Positions 56,037 through 64,000 of a DNA stretch of 64,000 bases are shown here, piece by piece. The notes under the pieces are model-generated. The model ran no database searches. It was not told the DNA's origin and worked only from the letters and a program-made list of their open reading frames with translations. Position 1 is the first letter of the stretch; each line of letters begins with the position of its first letter. The stretch lies in assembly GCF_029227915.1 (NCBI RefSeq), contig NC_079886.1:16344501-16408500 (forward strand), written 5' to 3'. Origin of the DNA: Hydractinia symbiolongicarpus. Taxonomy: Eukaryota > Cnidaria > Hydrozoa > Anthoathecata > Hydractiniidae. A program made the position numbers and the translations under genes.

Positions 56037-58029
56037 TCAGGAAGTTGTGCTCAGAAATAAAATGAGACATTTGCTCATGCACTAACTTTTCAAAAATTTT
56101 CATAGGAATTGGCAAAATGGAGATAGGCCGATAATTAGTAGGATCTGTTTTATTGCCACTTTTAAAAATAGGCGAGACCCTTTTAGTCTTCCAACATTTA
56201 GGTACATAACCAGTAAATAAAGATTTGTTGAAAAGACTTGATAAATAAATACTTAAAACTGACGAACCTGCTTTTAGCAGTCGTGAACCAATTCCGTCCA
56301 AGCCTGTAGCTTTATTAAGTTTTAGTGATCTAATTATTTTTTCGACACTTTTGGTCTCAATACGAGCCCACCGAAAATCGTGTCCGCTAACAGGTGGATT
56401 AACATTAGTAGTGTCAGAAGAAAATTTAGAGGCTAGTTTGGCACCAACACTGACAAAAAATGAATTGAATGTGTTGGAAATTTCTTTTGGGTGAGAAGTT
56501 TCTGTACCATCGTTTTGGACTACTCGTTTTATCGAGGTAGTATTGCCTGACTTATCAGGAACCAGTTTTTTTAGGGTTTTCCAAAGTTGTTTTGGCCGTT
56601 TTTGAAAGTCCTGCAAAACGTCATTATAGTACTCGTTTTTGAGTCGATTTTTGAGACCTATAACCTGGTTCCTTTTTTGTTTGAAAGCTTCCCAGTCTAT
56701 GATGGATTTTGTTTTTGATGCTTTCCGTTTCAAGAAGTCTCTTTCTTTGATGGCTATTATTAATTCATCAGTGACCCATGCCTCAACACGGCCAGAAAAT
56801 CTATGTGTTTTGAAAGGGGCATGTTTGTCAGCCACTGTTTTAACATTTTTATTCAGTTTCTCACATGCTTTATCAAGGTCATCATAATTATTAAAATATG
56901 ACCAGTCTAAATTCCTGAGGTCCTTCAGAAAAGCCTCTTCACTGAAGTTCTTGTAGCTACGAACCTTGCATGTTTTAGGTTCAAATTTTGGCCTTTTGAA
57001 TTTTCTAATCACATAAACTAAATTGTGATCACTGATGCCTAAATCCATGACACCAGTTTTAGAAATACAAGAACTGTTAGAAAGTATCAAGTCTATAAGA
57101 GTGCTACTATTTTCAGTAACACGAGTTGGCTCCGTAATATGTTGTTTTAGGAAAAGAGTGGAGCATAATTCCTTTATTTTGGAGGAAAGAGCATATTTTG
57201 AAAGCATGTTACAGTTAAAATCTCCCAAGATAAAAACTTCTTTTTCTTTTGGGAGCTTGTTAAAACACTGTTTAAAATGAGTACACAGGTTTTCGGTACT
57301 CTGCAAATCACTACCTCCAGGTGGCCTGTAAACCCCACACAGATAAATAGGTTTAGTTTTTTTCAGGCACACTTTCACCCATAGTGATTCAACATTTTCG
57401 AAGTAAAGGTGTTTCAAAAGGTGGCTATCCAAGTTTTCATTAACAAAAATTAGAACACCCCCACCTCGTCTATTCCGATCATTCCTATAACAAACATAGC
57501 CATCAATTTTAACATCATTGTCAGTGATGGTGTCATCAATTTTGGTTTCACAGATGGAGAATACATCAAGTTTTGTTTGATGTAGCAGAAGTTTAACATA
57601 GTCTAGTTTGGATGACAGACCATTAATGTTGAGAGGGGCCATTTTTAAGCCCTTCCCATTTCTGATTGCCTCAAAATCAAAGTTTTCATCAATAGTAATA
57701 TTGATGTTGTCCGGAATTTCGTCACCAAATGACTCCTCATTAGCAAAGGGCAAATTACGAGAAAGACAGGGACTGCAAACGAAAAACAGTTTATCTTCAG
57801 GAGTCTTCATAAATTGTTGATATTTTTTATCAGAAATACGCTCACATTTTTTATGAGCCCATAATCCACACTTGTCACAAGAAAGTGCTTTGTGTGTTTT
57901 TGCCACAGGTTTTAAGCATGAAGAACAGGGATACTTAACAGGACCTGGGTTGAGGCAGATGTCCCCTGACAAGAGGATTAAAAAATAGAAATACTTGTGC
58001 CTGCTTGGCTTAAGTTTTGATAAAGCCAT
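55972..58029 (-). pseudogene. CR1 ORF, N-terminal part: 2A-like, PHD finger, APE endonuclease, RT start
   Basis: 685 residues. GDICLNPGP at residues 22-30 is 2A-like. A PHD-type zinc finger follows (CSSC, then CDKCGLWAHKKC and CSPC). The APE endonuclease shows LNINGLSSK, ICETKID, LGDFN, STLIDLIL and SDHNLV. The RT begins with NYRPISILP and stops soon after LNDRQSGFRK, where an extra T shifts the frame; the last few residues are out-of-frame read. It was probably one ORF of about 1,045 codons before the insertion. Confidence 0.9.
57940..57966 (-). other. 2A-like motif GDICLNPGP
   Basis: 2A peptides make the ribosome skip the Gly-Pro bond at NPGP; the consensus is D-V/I-E-x-N-P-G-P. Here Glu is replaced by Cys. 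2A-like sequences at the N-terminus of CR1/L2 ORFs are known from sea urchins and other invertebrates (family knowledge). Activity of this variant is unknown. Confidence 0.7.
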
Positions 58030-58050
58030 TAATTTTAATTGGAGAGTGAG

Positions 58051-59841
58051 CTGGCTTTCAGAAACTCTATTGCAGGCATCAAGTGAAGAGATAGAAAAGA
58101 AACTCCTATCTAAAGAAACTCCTATCTATACTGTACTGAAAAAGGACAAGAAACTGTGATATAACACGTGCAAGAAAAATGTCTAAGAAAATTTTTAAGG
58201 GAAGATTGGAAGGTTTTATACTCTTAGCATAGGGTAAGGATAATTATATCCAAAACAAAAAGGGAAAGAAAAACAAGTGTTGAGCAAAACAAGACAAGCC
58301 AAAAACAAATCAAATCAACAGAAACCAAGACTTCTTCCTCTTCTTCTATGCCCTTTCGAGTTGTAAAAACAGTGTTTTATTTATCTTAGGCGAGGCAAAT
58401 GACTTTAAAGTCATTTTCTTCTGTAGACTAATCCCTTTATGTTAAAATGAACAGGGAGACGGGACGTCAGTCCGCCATTTATTTTAAGGCCTATACTACA
58501 AATTCCATGTAACAATACTCACGAAAAAATCCCCAATGATGGAGATCATAGTTTCATAGTTGTGTACTTTATATCGTTTGGTCATTAAAGCTCGGGTTGT
58601 GCGAACCCAAGCTTTAAATGGCTATAAACGGGTTTCAAGTGATTTAACAATTTGTTCTTACATACTTAACACTGTTGTATGTACGTTTCATAAGTAAAAT
58701 ATCAACAACAACAAAAAATGTTAGGCAAACGGAAGGCCTAAACTTAAAGGGTTACCAGTGGGGAAAACTCGATTGATTAAAAGTATACACGTGTCACATT
58801 TTAATGTTTCCGAACAAGAAAAGAACTATTGCTGGATGTGTGATTATCCTTGGAGAAAAAAAGTTTATCATGGTAAAGTTAAATAACATAGAGCAAAGGC
58901 AAATGTTTGAATAAAACGAAGCAAAATCTTCATTTATTTATTTGATTCTTTTTTAGTGGGTTTATACTAATCATAGTATGACAAAAGCTTTAACGAATAA
59001 GACCGACATTTTGAGCTATGGACTATCGGGCCTTGTATATTGATGCGTTAAAATTTGTTGCAAATTTTGCGGCTCGGGATGTAAAGCTAAAAACAATTTT
59101 TATTTGATCTTTTACTTATTTTGTTTTGTTTTTATTTCATTTTTGTTTTATTTATTTTCTTGGTTTTAAAATGCTGCTCGTTTCTCTTGAAAAGTTTAGA
59201 ACAGTTATAGATATAAATTTTGATAGAAAATATCACCCGTTTAAACTAAAAAGATGAACACGTACATTTTTTAAAATGGCTGATAGGTCAAAACTGAGAG
59301 GTAAGAACGCATCAGTTTAAAAATACCTTCTTCAGTTTAAAATATTGGTGTATTTTAGGCAACATAAATGGTGCGTATCTGCATCTGCTTTATTGAAAAG
59401 CTTTTGGTAATGTGATCATCCTGAACTTGTTTTCACGTAGTTCCATTGCAACCTTATTTACACGGCTTCTTTTTCTATTTCTGATATCGGTTGGGGATGG
59501 GTAAGGGGGGGTCGTCCCGCCGGTCAATATAAAAACTAGATTTTTATAAGAATTTTGTTTATAAGAACAACGATTTGCTAAGACTTATACGACAACACCA
59601 TCAGCCAACTTCATTCCGCCATCTTCAGCCAACTTGTTTGTTTGACTTCCCCGCCCCCCAGAATTAAATCGCTGATCCTGGTTTATAACATGCTTTCCCA
59701 TCCATATTCCATGGAGGTATAAAAGAACTTATACCTCTATGCATATACGTTGCTTTTCTTACACGAGCAACGCCAATCAACCTACCAACGCCCCTATCAA
59801 CCCTAAATTTCGCTTTTAGGGGCGCTTAAAAAAATGAAATA
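58051..59841. other. Intergenic, no gene recognised
   Basis: AT-rich sequence upstream of the CR1 element. I saw no exon similarity. A distant promoter or untranslated first exon of VPS50 could lie here or further right. Confidence 0.4.
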
Positions 59842-59986
59842 TCGCAATGCTTCGAATAAACGGGGGCGTTTATTAAATTTTTTCCACTTCGTCTCTTTTG
59901 GAGTTTTTAAGGATACCTATAATATAAACTTTAAATATATCTAGTTCGTCGTCATCTTCGTCAATAATATTGAAGTCAGACGAAGC

Positions 59987-60046
59987 ATCAGCCACATCTT
60001 CTTCTGTTATCTCGAATTCGCGATAACAGAAGAAGATGTGGCTGAT
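59987..60046. repeat. Perfect 25-bp-arm palindrome
   Basis: Arms 59987-60011 and 60022-60046 are perfect inverted copies (ATCAGCCACATC...TTATC), with a 10-base centre containing GAATTC. The left arm is the coding segment EITEEDVAD of the transposase-tail remnant, so the right arm is an inverted copy of coding sequence. Confidence 0.9.
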
Positions 60047-60047
60047 A

Positions 60048-60220
60048 CAACTAACCACAATCTCCTAATTTGATACATCGGTAAAATAAATGAAAAATCG
60101 AATGTTGAATTGCCCTGATAAGATGAATTTCTCTGATAAGATATCTTATCAGGGAGATTTAACATTTGATTTTTCATTTATTTTACCGATGTATCAAATA
60201 TGGGAGATTGTGTTTAGTTG
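60048..60220. repeat. Imperfect 173-bp palindrome
   Basis: The left arm starts CAACTAACCACAATCTCC and the right arm ends GGGAGATTGTGTTTAGTTG. Both contain TTTGATACATCGGTAAAAT and its inverse. An inner stem pairs CCCTGATAAGAT with ATCTTATCAGGG near 60113-60155. Confidence 0.88.
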
Positions 60221-60536
60221 TATTTATAAAATTTCTATATTATAATAGCCTTATTAAAATTACCCTTTAATAAAAAGAGCAAAACAGTAACAGTTATTGA
60301 TTTTTTCATATACTTTTACTATCGCCTTGAATAAACGCCCCCGAGGGAGGGGCGTCTGTTCGTGGGGAGCGTCTATTAGAAGGACAACCTTGTCTCCAGG
60401 GTCTTGTGGCCCCTAAGCCTTTCCTGGAAACGAGGTTGTTAGAGAGGGGCTTTATTTTTAAAATGACTGATAAGGGGGGCGTATATTTGAGGGGGCGTTT
60501 AATAGAGGGGGGACTTTCATTTGAAGCATTACGGTA

Positions 60537-61112
60537 GTGTACAATCTCTTAATATTTATCTTTACTGAGACTCATACACAAAAAAAAACAGTTGAGGCAC
60601 ACACACACACACAAAAAGGGAAGTGTCCAAAACGGAAGTTGTATTGTGTTCCTTCTGTATTGTTCCAACCCCGTCCTCAGAACTCTTTTTCAATTTTGGT
60701 TGGTATTACACAATCCCAGCACACTGTTTGCGGATGAGGCTAAATACAAATGACCAGTTCATGACTGTCTGCAAGCGTCTGAAAAGATATGACCTTCTTA
60801 GGATTTATAAAGCATTGCCGTCGATGTTGAAAATAAATAGCTGTTTTCACAAGTGTTATCTTTATCTGTGTTTAAATTTCTCAGTTTTCGGCATGATTGA
60901 GTAGTTTAACAAAAATGTGTAAGATCTATAAATAAAACCATACTTCAGAATTTAGTTTTTTGAAGTTAAAATATTCGCTGCTCAATGACTTCGTCAAATA
61001 AATATTTTAAATTCACAACCCAACGTGCGGCGTCACTAAGTCATATTCGCAAAAACTAGAGTTTTCTCAAAAACTAGAGTTTTGCATTGGCGCATTTCTT
61101 GTTTCAAAAACA
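60537..61112. other. 5' flank of the secreted-protein gene
   Basis: A short CA-repeat (60599-60613) and AT-rich sequence. The promoter of the gene starting at 61113 should lie here. No clear element was recognised. Confidence 0.35.
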
Positions 61113-64000
61113 ATGTTGCTTTTTGTAACTTTTTTACTCCTACGTGCGATATCCATTGATTGCAGTAAAGCTCTAACTGGACTTATTTTGTACCATCGCA
61201 GCGTGCCAGCCAGACTACCAGCCGAATCGTGCTTGTATATGCTCTACTTTAGTGAACACGATGGATCCAACATAACATTAAAACAAATTATTACAAATCC
61301 TATAAGAGAGAAGCATACTAGTTACTTGTTTAATCTTCGTGATGAGCCGGTTGATTATCAAGCCATACAGATAAATCTTAACGTTGGTTGGTGCTCTGAT
61401 GACGGAGGAACCAGATTTCTTGATTTTACTTCAGGACCTCTTGAAAAAGGCAGTTTTACGCCATCCCGAACAAGTGGTTCTTCTGATGTATATGGACCAG
61501 CTATTCTTCTACACCCAGGTTACATATTTTACAATTTTTATTCTTACCTGGCATAACCTGTCCATAATAACGCCCTTAGCAACAAATTTTTTTACTTTGA
61601 GCAGAAAATATTTGTCACAACGTACTAGACACGTGACTAAAAATGTCTGTGTGAATGGATTTGGTTAAGAATATAAGCAACATCATGTACAACAGGACGT
61701 ATGTAACAACATAGCAGCACTTATTCTGAAAATTACGAGGACTTAAGGCTTACTAAGGCAAAAATCCTTTAACAAGACTTGCTGTCAGTTTCAAACATGT
61801 GTGCTTGGAACGTTTTCTTGACAAGAAAAGCTTCATAAGAAAACTTTAGTAACCAATAACAAGAAGTATTAGTCGAAAATATTTAACGTTTTGCCATTAG
61901 CCAAAGGAAAAAATATTGTTTTCGCTTTTATAGAGTTTTGTGTGATGTGTATGTGTGGTATGTATCTGTGTTCCAAATCGATCAACCGAAAAGGGGAAAG
62001 AGTTTCAAATCAATTTATTAAATCAGCAAATATTTGATCGACCATTTTTGCCTTGGTTCTTAATGCGTTAGTTTTGCAGCGTTAAATGTCAGTATAACAT
62101 GTTTTGTAAAAATTTGGCTGCGCATGTTTCGGACGTAGCGCTGTAATATAAAGTTTTAGGCAGAATATATAACTTTAAGAGTAAGATGTATATTTTTAGT
62201 GCAAGATTCTATTGATGAAGAAAGAAAAGAAAAACCAAAAGACAAACGAATCGGAGGGCGTATCGTATACGACGACAGCGTGCCTAAATATATTCCACCT
62301 GACTCGTGTTTGTTTTTGGAATACTTTGCAAAACACACCGGAAGAAACACCACTTTAGCGCAGATAATTCACAATCCTTCAAAAGAACATGATGGGAAGT
62401 ATTTTTTCACCGTTCCGAATATGGAAGCAGAGTATGAGGCGATCAGAATTAACTTGAATATCGGTTGGTGTTCTAAGGATGGTTCTACTCACAAAGGCGA
62501 CTTCACATCTGGTTCATTTTACAGAAATAAAATGGAACCAACAAAAAATTTACGAAGATTTGGCCCGACCGTGAACATAGCTCCAGGTATGTATATTTTG
62601 CTTTTTGATTGTTGCATTTTTTCTGTGAATGATAAAGTTATCGTGTTTAAAGTTTTTTCCAAAAGCAGGAGTGCTTACCAGCATTTCTTTCTTTTTCGTC
62701 TCAGAGTGGACTTAATACTAAAAGTGCAAAATTAAAACAATAAAGCGATTTTGAATTCAATGGACAAACTTTTCCGTTGCACAAAATTAAGATGAATAAA
62801 TCTGAAATGTCTATGCATACAAGGATTTACCCGGTTAGCCTCGTCCTCAGGGCTTAAGCATGGGCGGCTTTTATAGAATATATAGGCACCGTTGGTAATT
62901 GTGGTCAACTGTTTAAATTGCATATTCTGTATCTATCATTGATGTACAAGGCACTAGTATTGTCATGCGCATGCGCTTAATTTACTTAAAGAAGATGATT
63001 TTTCTTTTATTGCAGTGACCCGTAAAAGACCTTCAACAGAATCGACATCCTCAGGCGAACCTTCTACTACGGAGTCGACAACAACCGTCGACGAGTCAAA
63101 ATACACGGATGAGGTTTCCACGACGGATTCTACAATGGGTTTTGAAGTTTCCACGACGGACTCAATACCAACTAGCGAAGACCTAACTGACAACTTCTTC
63201 ACAACAAGATCGACAACTACGGAGAAAGATTCTACAACTGAGTCGACATATAATAACGACGCTTCAACAACCGAATCGACATTCAATAACGACGTTTTGA
63301 CAACAGAATCAATACCACTTGACGAAGTTTCCACAACAAAATCGACATTTAATGATAACGTTCCAACAACTGAATCGACATTCAATGACGACGTTTCCAC
63401 AACAGAATCGACATATAATGACGACGTTTCCACAACAGAATCGACATACTTTGACGACGTTTCGACAACGGAATCGACATTCAATGACGACGTTTCCACA
63501 ACAGAATCAACATTCAATGACGACGTTTCCACAACAGAATCAACATTCAGTGACGACGTTTCCACAACAGAATCGACAAACTATGACGACGTTTCGACAA
63601 CGGATTCGACATTCAATGACGACGTTTCCACAACAAAATCAACATTCAATGACAACGGTTCGACAACGAAATCGACATTTAATGATGACGTTTTCACAAC
63701 AGAATCGACATACAATAACGATGTTTCGACAACAGATTCGACATTCAACGACGTTGTTTCCACAACAGAGTCGACATTCAATGACGATGTTTCGACAACG
63801 GAATCGACATTCAATGACGACGTTTCCACAACAGAATCAACATTCAGTGACGACGTTTCGACAACAGATTCGACATTCAATGACGTTGTTTCCACAACAG
63901 AATCAACATTCAGTGACGACGTTTCCACAACAGAATCAACATTCAGTGACGACGTTTCCACAACAGAATCAACATTCAGTGACGACGTTTCTACAACAGA
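61113..64000 (+). CDS. Secreted protein with two YbaY-like domains and a Ser/Thr-rich tandem-repeat stalk (runs off window)
   Basis: Exons: 61113-61518, 62200-62586, 63016 to beyond 64000; all three visible splice edges are phase 1 with GT/AG. MLLFVTFLLLRAISIDCS is a signal peptide. Exon 1 encodes domain copy 1 (SVPARLPAESCLYMLYF, ITLKQIITNP, YQAIQINLNVGWCSDDG, DFTSG) and exon 2 encodes copy 2 (SVPKYIPPDSCLFLEYF, TTLAQIIHNP, YEAIRINLNIGWCSKDG, DFTSG). The 'proline, SCL, small beta domain, I-N-hydrophobic-GWC' layout recalls the YbaY-like lipoprotein domain (uncertain). Exon 3 encodes Thr/Ser/Asp-rich repeats of STTESTFNDDV, a probable O-glycosylated stalk. The symmetrical phase-1 exons fit domain shuffling. 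Large minus-strand frames in exon 3 are mirror artefacts. Confidence 0.8.
61519..62199 (+). other. Intron 1 of the secreted-protein gene
   Basis: Donor CCCAG/GTTACA and acceptor TATTTTTAG/TGCAAG. No other feature recognised. Confidence 0.7.
62587..63015 (+). other. Intron 2 of the secreted-protein gene
   Basis: Donor CTCCAG/GTATGT and acceptor TTTTATTGCAG/TGACCC. It contains a GTTAGCCTCGTCCTCAGGGC scrap (62837-62856), related to the MITE end motif. Confidence 0.7.
63220..64000 (+). repeat. 33-bp coding tandem repeat (STTESTFNDDV)
   Basis: More than 20 copies of a 33-base unit whose translation is STTESTFNDDV with variants (TYNDDV, TFSDDV, STTDSTFNDVV, STTKSTFND). The frame is kept in every copy. 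Copies near the window end (63840-64000) are more uniform than the first ones, suggesting recent growth at that end. The array continues off the window. Confidence 0.92.

Larger units (their letters stand above)
52730..56819. repeat. Tandem segmental duplication, copy 2
   Basis: Offset 4090 from copy 1, 4091 after a one-base insertion near 56010. I noticed only three differences: the insertion, A52400/G56491 and A52544/G56635. I did not compare every base. At 56820 the copy runs on into the 5' part of CR1, which shows that this copy holds the original element. Confidence 0.95.
54615..58050 (-). mobile_element. CR1/L2-type non-LTR retrotransposon, nearly full length (copy 2)
   Basis: It runs from the start of the long frame at 58029 to the (TAA)n tail at about 54616-54655. 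Order of coding parts: 2A-like N-terminus, PHD-type zinc finger, APE endonuclease, reverse transcriptase. It is broken by a one-base insertion near 56010. The 5' end is not precisely defined. Confidence 0.9.
59842..60534. mobile_element. TA-flanked nonautonomous DDE transposon derivative
   Basis: The ends TCGCAATGCTTCGAATAAA (left) and, inverted, CCGTAATGCTTCAAATGAAA (right) are flanked by TA at 59840-59841 and 60535-60536. Inside are repeated GGGGGCGTTTATTA-type motifs near both ends, two palindromes (59987-60046, 60048-60220) and a short minus-strand frame EITEEDVADASSDF...DEDDDELDIF. That frame resembles the acidic C-terminal tail of a pogo-like transposase. A CCTGGAAACGAGGTT motif (60421-60441) suggests a nested MITE scrap. 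Confidence 0.7.

Noticed and set aside
62963-63961. Two long minus-strand open frames of METSSLNVDSVV repeats
   Set aside because: They are the reverse complement of the plus-strand Ser/Thr repeat exon. The plus frame continues a gene with signal peptide, two domains and in-phase splice sites. The minus frames have no such support.

Overview
The window is from an AT-rich animal genome with small exons and many short introns. The protein families point to an early-branching metazoan, most likely a cnidarian: a selenoprotein O gene ending in a Sec codon, a syndetin gene, synaptotagmin-like genes, a CR1-type retrotransposon with an N-terminal 2A-like motif, a Penelope remnant, and TA-flanked DDE transposons. 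The species is an inference; nothing in the sequence names it.

Layout, left to right. 1-14.65 kb: two tandem minus-strand synaptotagmin-like genes. Copy B (402-4542) is cut by the window edge. Copy A (10505-14653) is almost complete: membrane exon, linker, C2A, C2B. Both have lost the calcium-binding acidic residues. The space between them holds minisatellites and MITE-like debris. 14.65-18.3 kb: no gene recognised.

18.3-27.9 kb: a minus-strand SELENOO gene of 15 coding exons (22028-27926), ending in an in-frame TGA (Sec) followed by two Ser codons and TAA. Only about 80 bases after the stop, a 3.35-kb TA-flanked pogo/Tigger-like transposon (18600-21948) has inserted. A convincing SECIS element lies beyond it (18301-18362). 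The transposon therefore separates the Sec codon from its SECIS. The transposon carries a spliced DDE transposase (minus) and a divergent second gene (plus) encoding a HIRAN domain, a canonical PCNA-interacting PIP box and a SUMO-interaction-like tail.

29.1-49.3 kb: a minus-strand VPS50 (syndetin, EARP complex) gene with more than 30 small exons. Its large 5' intron holds a Penelope-like remnant. 48.64-56.82 kb: a nearly identical 4.09-kb direct tandem duplication containing a tRNA-derived SINE, VPS50 coding exon 1 and the 3' part of a CR1-type retrotransposon. The second copy continues into a nearly full CR1 element (to about 58.03 kb).

59.8-60.5 kb: a small TA-flanked DDE-transposon derivative with nested palindromes. 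61.1-64.0 kb: a plus-strand secreted-protein gene with two exon-encoded copies of a YbaY-like domain, then a Ser/Thr-rich 11-residue tandem repeat that runs off the window.

Exon coordinates were derived by hand from reading frame, splice consensus, intron phase and family similarity. Joints that did not close are stated.
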